Shown in pieces: positions 44,367-51,297 of a DNA stretch of 64,000 nucleotides. The position numbers and the translations under genes were made by a program. This DNA comes from an uncultured Eubacteriales bacterium. Lineage in GTDB: Bacteria; Bacillota; Clostridia; Oscillospirales; CAG-272. The stretch covers positions 1 to 64,000 of the forward strand of contig CAKSLQ010000010.1 in NCBI GenBank assembly GCA_934467415.1, given 5' to 3'. The notes under the pieces are model-generated. The model was not told the DNA's origin. It saw nothing but the letters and a program-made list of their open reading frames with translations, and searched no databases. The stretch's first letter is position 1. Every line of letters starts with the position of its first letter.

Positions 44367-44830
44367 TGTACATCAGCGTACCGAAGAATTACGGCGGCAG
44401 CGCCTTCCCGCACCCGGATGCACAGCCGGGCGGGATGCCGCGGCCGACACTGCCTTTTGCGGACCGCGGCGCACAGGTGTCTCCGCCGCCCCCGCCCCCG
44501 CCGCCGCGCCCGACGATGCATCCGAGTGCGCCTGCGCCGGTCGCCCCGCTCGGCAAGGTCCCGCGTGACTGCCCGCTCCCGCCGCCCGACTGCGGGTGTC
44601 CGCCTCCGCCCTGCGACGGCAACGAGCCGTGCGGCGACGCGCCCTGCGCGCCCGCCTGTCCCGCAAAGAACAAGAATCCGCTGACCTGCCTGTTTGAGGC
44701 GTTGCGCGGGCGGAAAAAGGCGGGCTTTGAAGCGGATGATTTTCTGCTGATCGGGATGATCGCCCTGCTCATGGGCAAGGAGGGCAGTGAGGACATCGTG
44801 CTGATCCTCGCGCTCCTGCTGCTTATGTAG
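44366..44830 (+). CDS. Pro/Cys-rich hypothetical protein with Leu-rich tail, third of the operon
   Basis: A 154-residue protein with three parts: a front MYISVPKNYGGSAF; a Pro-rich middle including a run of eight prolines and a Cys-rich stretch (CPLPPPDCGCPPPPC, then CGDAPCAPACP); and an acidic-then-hydrophobic end, FEADDFLLIGMIALLMGKEG then EDIVLILALLLLM. Similar acidic-leucine ends occur in uncharacterised clostridial proteins that I suspect are sporulation-linked, but I cannot show this. No signal peptide. The composition suggests a structural or coat-type protein. Confidence 0.6.
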   Translation: MYISVPKNYGGSAFPHPDAQPGGMPRPTLPFADRGAQVSPPPPPPPPRPTMHPSAPAPVAPLGKVPRDCPLPPPDCGCPPPPCDGNEPCGDAPCAPACPAKNKNPLTCLFEALRGRKKAGFEADDFLLIGMIALLMGKEGSEDIVLILALLLLM

Positions 44831-44919
44831 GCGGGGGTCATGACCCCTACCGGATGGTACAATAGCCGCACAAACTGTAGGGCGCCGTCTGTCTCCCGCT
44901 GTGTCGTGCGCGAACAAAC

Positions 44920-45063
44920 CAAGCCTTCCCCTTTGGGGAAGGGGGACCGCGCTCCGCGGTGGATGAGGGATTGCAGGCAGCCGGCACAGCTTTGTGCGAT
45001 GCTTTGCCCCCATCAATCCCTCATCAGTCGCCTACGGCGACAGCTTCCCCCAAGGGAAGCCTA
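44920..45063. repeat. Family B dispersed repeat
   Basis: Starts AAGCCTTCCCCTTTGGGGAA, contains GATGCTTTGCCCCCATCAATC and CCTCATCAGTCGCCTACGGC, and ends in CTTCCCCCAAGGGAAG. Nearly the same as 47665-47805. The motif GGCGCCGTCTGTCTCCCGC lies just before it and again before 47867. The 351-base gap 44831-45181 has no gene; a GTCATGACCCCTAC arm lies near 44836. Confidence 0.75.
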
Positions 45064-45122
45064 AGAAACGCTTTACGATTCGTACAGCTTCCCCCAAGGG
45101 GGAAGCCCGGGACGCGCCCAAA

Positions 45123-45150
45123 CAGAAAACCGCCGTGCGGCGGTTTTCTG
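45123..45150. terminator. Hairpin terminator near the rubrerythrin 3' end
   Basis: CAGAAAACCGCCG-TG-CGGCGGTTTTCTG, perfect stem; T-rich DNA follows on the plus strand. Confidence 0.7.
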
Positions 45151-45181
45151 TTTGAGCTTTTTCTTCCTTCACGTTTTCCTT

Positions 45182-45787
45182 TTATCTCTTTTCCACGCCC
45201 CACGGGGTCATGGAAAGGCGGATGAAGAAGCCGCGGTCATGCCCGCAGACCGGACAGAGCTCGGGCGCGGCCTTCGTCGTCTGCACATGCCCGCAGTTGA
45301 GGCACATCCAGGCGCATTCCGCATCGGCGACGAACAGCTTGCCGCTCTCGAGGAGGTCGGCAAACTTCGTGAACCGCTCGCCGTGCAGCTGCTCGATTGC
45401 CGCGATATTGCGGAAGTCGGCGGCCACTTCGGGAAAGTCTTCGCGCTGCGCCGTCTCGGCGAACGCCGCGTAGACCTCGTCATGTTCCCTGCGCTCGTTT
45501 GCGGCGGCGCTGCGCAGAAGCCCCGCCACCGAGGCGGTGAGGTTGACCGGGTAGCCGCCGTCTGCGGCGATGTCGCTGCCGTCAAAGGCTTTCAGATGGT
45601 CGTAGAACACCTTGGCGTGTGCCTGCTCCTGCTTTGCCGTGAAGCGGAACAACGCCTCGACGACGTAGAGCTTCTGCTCGCCCGCCGCCTTCGCGGCAAA
45701 ATCGTAGCGGCCTCGCGCCTGGCTCTCGCCCGCGAAGGCGCGCATCAGATTGGTCTTGGTTTCGCTGGTCTTGAAATCCGTGCTCAT
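45182..45787 (-). CDS. Rubrerythrin
   Basis: A 201-residue non-haem iron protein that reduces hydrogen peroxide and protects anaerobes from oxygen. The N-terminal diiron four-helix bundle has E-x-x-R-H-type ligand sites (GESQARGRYDFAA; FTAKQEQAHAKVF; IAAIEQLHGERF) and the C-terminal rubredoxin-like domain has CLNCGHVQ and CPVCGHDRG, a full Cys4 iron site. Start at 45787 follows AAAGGAGT; that site lies inside a 10-bp stem (45794-45823) that could hide it. The gene stands alone. Confidence 0.93.
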   Translation of the reverse strand: MSTDFKTSETKTNLMRAFAGESQARGRYDFAAKAAGEQKLYVVEALFRFTAKQEQAHAKVFYDHLKAFDGSDIAADGGYPVNLTASVAGLLRSAAANERREHDEVYAAFAETAQREDFPEVAADFRNIAAIEQLHGERFTKFADLLESGKLFVADAECAWMCLNCGHVQTTKAAPELCPVCGHDRGFFIRLSMTPWGVEKR

Positions 45788-45793
45788 AAAAAT

Positions 45794-45823
45794 ACTCCTT
45801 TCAGGCGTTGGCTTGAAAGGAGT
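45794..45823 (-). promoter_or_regulatory. Hairpin enclosing the rubrerythrin ribosome site
   Basis: ACTCCTTTCA and its exact complement TGAAAGGAGT, with 10 bases between. On the minus strand the second arm is the ribosome site used by rubrerythrin, and the first arm is anti-Shine-Dalgarno-like. Translation could depend on melting of the stem. Confidence 0.55.
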
Positions 45824-45860
45824 TTCATCGTGCAAATTCGCACAAGGCATGAATTTGTAT

Positions 45861-45968
45861 AAGCTCCCTCGGTGAGGGAGCTGTCACCGCAGGTGACTGA
45901 GGGAGTTTTGCACACTGCAGGACTCCTTCCGTCACGCTTCGCGTGCCACCTCCCTCGATGAGGGAGGT
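45861..45968. repeat. Family A dispersed repeat, short form
   Basis: AAGCTCCCTCGGTGAGGGAG start, GCACACTGCAGGACTCC core, CCTCCCTCGATGAGGGAGG end. It fills the rubrerythrin/radical SAM gap (348 bases) apart from the regulatory sites listed. Confidence 0.72.
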
Positions 45969-46075
45969 AAAATGACGCGAGACGATAGATGAGATGCCGT
46001 TTCAAGTGTTGGCCCAAACGGAGTATGGACAGGGCGCACCGAAATCATGCGCCGCGGCGAAAATATCGCCGCCCC

Positions 46076-46104
46076 TTGACTTGCCGCGGCGCGGGCGATA
46101 TAAT
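46076..46104 (+). promoter_or_regulatory. Promoter of the radical SAM gene
   Basis: TTGACT, 17 bases, TATAAT, 32 bases before the ATG. Confidence 0.8.
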
Positions 46105-46135
46105 AAAAGAAGTACAAAAGCGGAAAGGTACGGAC

Positions 46136-47644
46136 ATGGAACAGAAGAAAACAGTCGTTCTGATTGCATTCTACAACGTCAAGGCGCTCGGCGTGCGCTA
46201 CCTCGAGACCGCGCTGGAAAAGGGCGGATACCGGGTCAAGGTCATCTTCTTCAAGGGCTTCAACAGCCAGGACCCCGAGGTCTGCACGGCGCGCGAGGTC
46301 GAGCTCTGCGTGGAGGAGGTCGTAAAGGAGAACCCGGTCTATGTCGGGCTGTCGGTCATGAGCTCGATGTATCTCGAGTCGGTCGAGCTGCTCTGCGGCG
46401 GCCTGCGGAGGACCGGCATTCCGATGATCTTCGGCGGTGCGTTTGCCTCCATGTTCCCGGACCGTATGCTCGACCTCGGCGGCAGCTATGTCGTGCGCGC
46501 CGACGGCGAGATCCCGATGGTCAAGCTGGCAAACGCCATCGCCGCGGGCGAGAGCGGCCGCGCCTTCCCCTCGGTCTGCTATCGGGACGACGACGGCAAG
46601 GTCGTGGTCAACCCCATCGGCGACCTGCTCGAAAACATCGACGAGTACGGCCTGCCCACCATCAATTCCAAAGGGGCGTGCTACATCGAGCACGACACCG
46701 TGACCTACGGCGACCCGCAGCTCTCCTCGATGAGCTACGAGGTCATCGCGTCGCGCGGCTGCCCGTTCACCTGCTCCTATTGCAGCGTCATCAATCTGCA
46801 CCGCATGTTCCCGAAGGGTGTGAAGTATGTCCGCACCCGCTCGGTCGAGAGCGTCATGGCGGAGCTGATCGAGGCGAAGAAGCAGCTGAAAAAGCTGGTG
46901 TTTGTCCATTTCTACGACGAGATATTCCCCAATTCGCCCGGCTGGATCGACAACTTTATTGTGCAGTACAAGAAGTACATCCACCTGCCGTTCACCATCT
47001 GGTCGCACCCGAAGATGGTGCGGCTGGACGAGCTGCAAAAGCTGGTTTCGGTCGGCCTTGACGAGGTCATCATGGGCGTGCAGTCGGGTTCGCCCTATAT
47101 CCGGAAGGAGATTTTCCACCGCTACGAGACGCAGGAGGACATCATCCGCGCAACAAAGATCATCCACGACAGCGGCGTGTACTGGGCCAGCTACGACTTC
47201 ATGCTCCAGCACCCGTTTGAGAAGATTGAGCATCTGAAGGAGACCTATTATCTCGTGCGCGAGATGGTCATGCCGATGGAGCTCCAGCTGCACGGGCTCA
47301 ACTTCCTGCCCGGCACGGACATTGTCGATATGGCGATCGACGCGGGGCTGATCTCCCGCGAGGAGATGGACAAGATCATGTACGCGCCGATGAAGGAGCA
47401 GTTTGCCGCCTACTGGAAGCGGGAGGACGAGCGCGAAAGCCGCCTGTGGTATCGGCTCATCTTCTGCCTGCAGATCAAATCCTGCCGCAAAAAGTGCGAC
47501 CTCTACGCCACCGACATCGACAAGTACGAGGCGGACATCGACCGCATGTATGAGAAGTGCGTCAAGGCGGCGCACCGCCGCCACGTCGGCAAGAAGCTGC
47601 ATGTGGTGATGAAGCGCGTGCTGTACGGCCTGCATCTGGCGTAA
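46136..47644 (+). CDS. B12-binding-type radical SAM protein
   Basis: A 502-residue enzyme with an N-terminal cobalamin-binding-like Rossmann domain (about 1-140: IAFYNVKALGVRYLETALEK, VGLSVMSSMY, IFGGAFASMFPD) and a radical SAM barrel from about 200. The cluster motif is CPFTCSYC (C-x3-C-x2-C). Later parts read VFVHFYDEIFPNSPGW and EVIMGVQSGSPYIRKEIFHR. The usual B12 histidine (D-x-H-x-x-G) is not evident, so cobalamin may not be bound. Such proteins methylate or otherwise modify unreactive carbons; the substrate is unknown. The gene stands alone with its own promoter. Upstream in-frame codons are leader. Confidence 0.85.
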   Translation: MEQKKTVVLIAFYNVKALGVRYLETALEKGGYRVKVIFFKGFNSQDPEVCTAREVELCVEEVVKENPVYVGLSVMSSMYLESVELLCGGLRRTGIPMIFGGAFASMFPDRMLDLGGSYVVRADGEIPMVKLANAIAAGESGRAFPSVCYRDDDGKVVVNPIGDLLENIDEYGLPTINSKGACYIEHDTVTYGDPQLSSMSYEVIASRGCPFTCSYCSVINLHRMFPKGVKYVRTRSVESVMAELIEAKKQLKKLVFVHFYDEIFPNSPGWIDNFIVQYKKYIHLPFTIWSHPKMVRLDELQKLVSVGLDEVIMGVQSGSPYIRKEIFHRYETQEDIIRATKIIHDSGVYWASYDFMLQHPFEKIEHLKETYYLVREMVMPMELQLHGLNFLPGTDIVDMAIDAGLISREEMDKIMYAPMKEQFAAYWKREDERESRLWYRLIFCLQIKSCRKKCDLYATDIDKYEADIDRMYEKCVKAAHRRHVGKKLHVVMKRVLYGLHLA

Positions 47645-47664
47645 GGGGTACGACGGTTCTATTA

Positions 47665-47805
47665 AAGCCTTCCCCGGTGGGGAAGGTGGCGCGTTAGCGC
47701 CGGATGAGGGCATGCAGGAAGCAGGCACAGCATGGCGCGATGCTTTGCCCCCATCAATCCCTCATCAGTCGCCTACGGCGACAGCTTCCCCCAAGGGAAG
47801 CCTAA
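47665..47805. repeat. Family B dispersed repeat, in a 520-base repeat-filled gap
   Basis: AAGCCTTCCCCGGTGGGGAA start, GATGCTTTGCCCCCATCAATC middle and CTTCCCCCAAGGGAAG end. The rest of 47645-48167 holds a GCCGCCCCTACGG arm at about 47811, a GGCGCCGTCTGTCTCCCGC motif at about 47851, and at 47981-48075 a relic of the 53-base family A module (AGGATGTTTTTC, then GCGAGACGCTGCGCGTCTCG). No gene is supportable here. Confidence 0.7.
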
Positions 47806-48141
47806 AAGGCGCCGCCCCTACGGAATAGCGGAAAATGCCTGCATACCGTATGGCGCCGTCTGTCTCCCGCCGTTCTGTCTTCGCTTCCCCCCGGCAAAGG
47901 GAGGTGGTGCGAAGCACCGGAGGGATTGTTACAGAGCAAAAAGATTGAAAAAGTACGGTACAACCCCTCAGGCGCCGCCAGGATGTTTTTCGGTTTCGCT
48001 CGCGAAATCGTCGGTGTTCAGCCGACGAAGAAAAACTCCGCGAGACGCTGCGCGTCTCGGACAGCTCACCCCTTGCACAGGGGAGCCGAAAGCACGCACA
48101 AACCCGTCCCGCGCCGTCTTGCTCCCGCCGCACAACAACAC

Positions 48142-48169
48142 AAAAAGGACTGCTTCGGCAGTCCTTTTT
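48142..48169. terminator. Terminator of the PqqD-peptidase operon
   Basis: AAAAAGGACTGC-TTCG-GCAGTCCTTTTT, with the T run on both strands; the peptidase stop codon lies at its edge. Confidence 0.85.
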
Positions 48170-48692
48170 ACTTCTGCTTTTCGATTTTCAGTATGCGCAA
48201 GAGCTTGTGTCCGGCGCGGGACGGGAGCGTGCGCAGCGGGGTCACGCGGCGGTACAGGCGGTAGGCGGTCTCGCTTCGGCGGAGGACGCGCGGGAAGCGC
48301 GCAACGCGCTCTGCCGTATAGCGGAGATAGTCCGTCTCCTTTGTGGTGTGGTGTACCTCGCCCTTGTAGTAGCCGCTCATCTTCGCCAGCACGGCGCTTT
48401 CCGGCACGCCGAATTCAAGCTCGCGCTGGTTGTCGCCGCAGAAGACCAGCCCGCGCTTCTGCACGGCGATCAGGCGGTGCAGGACAAACTGCCCGCTTGC
48501 CCGCCGATAGAGCAGCACGTCGCCGACGGCGTAGGGTTCGGCCGCGGAAAGCTCCACGGAGTCCTCGCCCGCGACGAGCAGCGGCTGCATACTGGTGCCG
48601 CGCGGATAGAGCCGGAAGACGCCGCCTGCCGCAATGACCTCGGCGATCATCGGCATCAGCGCGGCGAGCTCCATCTGCTCACGCAAGCGCAT
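48168..48692 (-). CDS. S24/S26-family signal-peptidase-like protein
   Basis: A 174-residue protein with the S26-type Ser motif in FRLYPRGTSMQPLL (Ser about residue 34) and the following segment YAVGDVLLYRRASGQFVLHR, which contains the position of the catalytic Lys/partner strand; LHRLIAVQKRG and VFCGDNQRELEFG match the conserved boxes. Unlike housekeeping signal peptidase I it has no clear N-terminal membrane helix. The last 50 residues are basic and may bind the membrane or nucleic acid. It overlaps the pqqD-like gene by 14 bases. The pair suggests processing of a modified peptide, but no precursor gene is seen. Confidence 0.75.
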   Translation of the reverse strand: MRLREQMELAALMPMIAEVIAAGGVFRLYPRGTSMQPLLVAGEDSVELSAAEPYAVGDVLLYRRASGQFVLHRLIAVQKRGLVFCGDNQRELEFGVPESAVLAKMSGYYKGEVHHTTKETDYLRYTAERVARFPRVLRRSETAYRLYRRVTPLRTLPSRAGHKLLRILKIEKQK

Positions 48693-48939
48693 CGGCCTCC
48701 TTCAGCATCCCGATGAAGGCGTCGGTGTCGCGCTTGGCCGTTTCCGCGTCGATCTCGTAGTGCGCGGCGAGCGCCGCGGCGATCGTATCGGTGTCGGTCT
48801 CGTTCTTCATCAGATCCCAGATGAACGCGCCGGTCTCGTTGAGTGCGATCATGCCGCCGCCGTTCGACACCTGCGAAACCGACACGGCATAGTATTTTGT
48901 GCCGATCTTTCTGACGATGTAGCCGTCCTTAATCTTCAT
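48679..48939 (-). CDS. PqqD-family peptide-binding chaperone
   Basis: An 86-residue protein of the PqqD type, which binds the leader of ribosomally made peptides and presents it to modifying enzymes. The family pattern is clear: GMIALNETGAFIWDLMKNET, then a helical end beginning DTIAAALAAHYEIDAETAKR with FIGMLKEADAL. Ribosome site GGAGGGC precedes the start. It is the first gene of a two-gene operon with an S26-like peptidase. A radical SAM gene lies 0.5 kb beyond on the other strand but lacks the SPASM features usual for PqqD partners. Confidence 0.88.
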   Translation of the reverse strand: MKIKDGYIVRKIGTKYYAVSVSQVSNGGGMIALNETGAFIWDLMKNETDTDTIAAALAAHYEIDAETAKRDTDAFIGMLKEADALA

Positions 48940-48980
48940 TCCGAAAGCCCTCCGTACAGCTGTAGTTGCTATTCTTATAT

Positions 48981-49009
48981 AGTATACACGAACATTTCGG
49001 GAGCGTCAA
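48981..49009 (-). promoter_or_regulatory. Promoter of the pqqD-like operon
   Basis: On the minus strand TTGACG, 17 bases, TATACT. Confidence 0.75.
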
Positions 49010-49093
49010 GGCAGATTTTGCGGAATTTATGCAGCGAATTTGTATGAAAAGCGAAAAAACTTTGCATCTTCTCCGAAATCTTCCGCGGCCTGC

Positions 49094-49123
49094 TTTACAA
49101 GTCCGTATGCGATATGGTATACT
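49094..49123 (+). promoter_or_regulatory. Promoter of the VanY-like gene
   Basis: TTTACA, 18 bases, TATACT, about 40 bases before the ATG. Confidence 0.6.
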
Positions 49124-49162
49124 GTCAGCAAGATCACAGCGGCTGCACAAAGGGGGACTTTG

Positions 49163-50236
49163 ATGGATCGCCGACCGGATATGGACGCGCTGGCCGCGGC
49201 AAAGCGCCGCCAGTATGTCAAAAAAGAAAAACGCAAGCGCCGCATCTTCGTTGCGCTGCTTGCCGTGACGATCCTCGCCGTCTGGGGCGTCATCATTTTC
49301 GCGCTCTATCGGCTTTGGGCGCCCGTCGCGCGGCCGTCCGTCACCGAGGGGACGACGGAGGTGACTCCGGAGATCACCACGGTGCGCACCCCGACCGGCA
49401 CGGTCGTGACCGAAGCGCCGCGCACCGAGACAATCACGCTCACGGCGGACGACGTGCATCGCGGCGACCTCATTCTCGTCTCCACGCTGCTCGGGCGCGC
49501 CTATGCGTTTCCGAAGAATGAGAGCGAGCTGGTCACGCTCTACGGCAACAAGTCGGGCAGCTACCGCGTCAGCTCGTCGGCCATCAAGCTGACCCGCACG
49601 ATGATGGCGGCACTGGACGACATGTTTGACGCCTTCTTCGCCGAGACCGGCAGCCGCGACTATCAGATTACGCAGGGCTACCGCACCTATGACGAGCAGG
49701 CCGCGATTTATGACGATTATCAGGAGATCTACGGCGCGGAGCAGGGCGCGCTGCTTGCCGCCCGCCCCGGCTACAGCGAGCATCACACCGGCATGGCGAT
49801 CGACATGAACGTCTATACGGCCTCCGGCGTCAGCTATTCGCTGGCGACGGCGGGTGCCGCCGATCCCATCTACGGCTGGATTTATGAAAACGCTGCGAAA
49901 TACGGCCTCGTGCTGCGTTATCCCGACAGCAAGACGACGGTGACCGGCATCACCAACGAGCCGTGGCACTTCCGCTACGTCGGGCGCGGCCACGCCGCCT
50001 ACATGGCGGAAAACGGCCTTGTGCTGGAGGAATACCTCGCGCTGCTCTACACGCACGGCGCGGCATCCCCGCTGACCTTCACGGCCGACGGCGTCCGCTA
50101 CGAGGTCTACTACGTCCCCGCGGCCGACGGAGAGACGAAGATCGAGCTGCCGCTCGGCGCGGACTACACCGTCTCGGGGGACAACGACGGCGGCTTCATC
50201 GTCACACTGCGCACCGCGGATATGACGATTGAATAA
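49163..50236 (+). CDS. M15-family D-Ala-D-Ala carboxypeptidase (VanY-like)
   Basis: A 357-residue type-II membrane protein: a short basic cytosolic start, one membrane helix near 30-52 (FVALLAVTILAVWGVIIFAL), a Thr/Pro spacer, and an outside M15B zinc peptidase domain. Zinc and catalytic parts are SEHHTGMAIDM (His and Asp ligands, about residues 210-220) and the late EPWHFRYVG (Glu base and His ligand). YRTYDEQAAIYDDYQ is the usual preceding helix. It trims the terminal D-Ala of peptidoglycan stems. The C-terminal ~75 residues are an extra small domain. Confidence 0.92.
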   Translation: MDRRPDMDALAAAKRRQYVKKEKRKRRIFVALLAVTILAVWGVIIFALYRLWAPVARPSVTEGTTEVTPEITTVRTPTGTVVTEAPRTETITLTADDVHRGDLILVSTLLGRAYAFPKNESELVTLYGNKSGSYRVSSSAIKLTRTMMAALDDMFDAFFAETGSRDYQITQGYRTYDEQAAIYDDYQEIYGAEQGALLAARPGYSEHHTGMAIDMNVYTASGVSYSLATAGAADPIYGWIYENAAKYGLVLRYPDSKTTVTGITNEPWHFRYVGRGHAAYMAENGLVLEEYLALLYTHGAASPLTFTADGVRYEVYYVPAADGETKIELPLGADYTVSGDNDGGFIVTLRTADMTIE

Positions 50237-50279
50237 GACAAGGACAAATTCAGATTTTCTTTTTAAGGAGGAAAATAAT

Positions 50280-50768
50280 ATGTTTTGTAAGAATTGCGGC
50301 AAAGAGGTCTCCGACGGGACGAAGTTCTGCCCCGGCTGCGGCGCGCAGCTCGGCGGCGCGGAGCAGCAGGCGTCCGGGACGCAGCAGACGACCTACACCG
50401 GCACGGTGAACGGCGCGGCGGGCGGACCGAAGAAGCGCAGCATCGGCGTGTGCATCCTGCTCTCGCTCGTGACCTGCGGCATCTACGGGATCATCTGGCT
50501 GGTACAGATGGTGGATGAGCTGAATGCGGCGGCGGGCGAAACGGACGCGACGAGCGGCATCATGGTCTTCCTGCTCTCGCTCGTCACCTGCAACATCTAC
50601 AGCTGGTACTGGTTCTACAAGGCGGGCGAGCTGGTCAACCGCGCAAGCGGCACACGCGGCGGCGCGCAGGATCAGAACCGCGGCATCCTCTACCTGATCC
50701 TCAGCATCATCGGCTTCAACATCATCTCGATGGCGCTGATCCAGGATGAACTGAACAAGCTGGCATAA
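50280..50768 (+). CDS. Zinc-ribbon DUF4234 membrane protein
   Basis: A 162-residue protein with an N-terminal zinc ribbon (CKNCGKEVSDGTKFCPGCGA), a Gln/Thr spacer and three or four hydrophobic segments of the DUF4234 type: ILLSLVTCGIYGIIWLVQM, FLLSLVTCNIYSWYWFY and ILYLILSIIGFNIIS. The repeated 'SLVTC-IY' phrase is the family hallmark. Function unknown. The AAGGAGG site gives the start at 50280. The next gene begins one base after its stop. Confidence 0.82.
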   Translation: MFCKNCGKEVSDGTKFCPGCGAQLGGAEQQASGTQQTTYTGTVNGAAGGPKKRSIGVCILLSLVTCGIYGIIWLVQMVDELNAAAGETDATSGIMVFLLSLVTCNIYSWYWFYKAGELVNRASGTRGGAQDQNRGILYLILSIIGFNIISMALIQDELNKLA

Positions 50769-50769
50769 C

Positions 50770-51138
50770 ATGCAGAAGCGGCTGTTCCGCCTGTTCCTTT
50801 GGTGCGGGATCGCGTGCGGCGCCGGGCTGGTCTACGCGCTCTTTGTGCGCGTGACCGGATTCGGCATCCCCTGCATCTTCCACGTCGTCACGGGATTTGA
50901 CTGTCCGTCCTGCGGCGTCACCCGCATGTGCCTTTCGCTGCTGCGGCTGGATTTTGCCGCGGCATATCGGTACAACGCGGCCATCCTCGTGCTCTCGCCG
51001 CTCGGCATTGCCGTGGCGGCGCGGCAGGCATGGCTCTATGTGAAGACCGGACACCCGAAGCTCTCGAAGATCGAAATGGGCATCATTTCCTTTCTGATCG
51101 TCGCCCTGCTCGTTTTCGGGGTGTGGCGGAACATCTGA
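50770..51138 (+). CDS. DUF2752 membrane protein
   Basis: A 122-residue protein with two or three membrane helices and the DUF2752 signature CPSCGVTRMCLSLLRLDFAA (about residues 46-65), in which the two cysteines and TR are invariant. Function of the family is unknown. The start nearly touches the stop of the zinc-ribbon gene, so both are one transcript ended by the terminator at 51152. The pairing of a zinc-ribbon DUF4234 gene with a DUF2752 gene recurs in gut Clostridia and suggests shared membrane work. Confidence 0.82.
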   Translation: MQKRLFRLFLWCGIACGAGLVYALFVRVTGFGIPCIFHVVTGFDCPSCGVTRMCLSLLRLDFAAAYRYNAAILVLSPLGIAVAARQAWLYVKTGHPKLSKIEMGIISFLIVALLVFGVWRNI

Positions 51139-51151
51139 GCGAATTATCCGG

Positions 51152-51178
51152 GAAAACCGACGTTTTTCGTCGGTTTTC
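51152..51178 (+). terminator. Terminator after the DUF2752 gene
   Basis: GAAAACCGACG-TTTTT-CGTCGGTTTTC, followed by TTTCTTTTTC. Confidence 0.85.
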
Positions 51179-51203
51179 TTTCTTTTTCGTCGGTTTACGA
51201 ACC

Positions 51204-51233
51204 TTGACAAAGCCGGCGTCGGAATGGTATACT
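51204..51233 (+). promoter_or_regulatory. Promoter of the CNNM/CBS pair
   Basis: TTGACA, 18 bases, TATACT. Confidence 0.7.
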
Positions 51234-51297
51234 GATAAATATAACTTGCACAAAGGTGCGGGTATTTGTCCCCATCAAGAAGGAGTTGGTTATCTAC

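Noticed and set aside
46136..48939. A complete radical SAM/PqqD RiPP cluster
   Set aside because: The radical SAM gene is on the other strand with its own promoter, has a B12-type front and no SPASM tail, and no precursor peptide is visible; only the PqqD/peptidase pair is kept as a finding.
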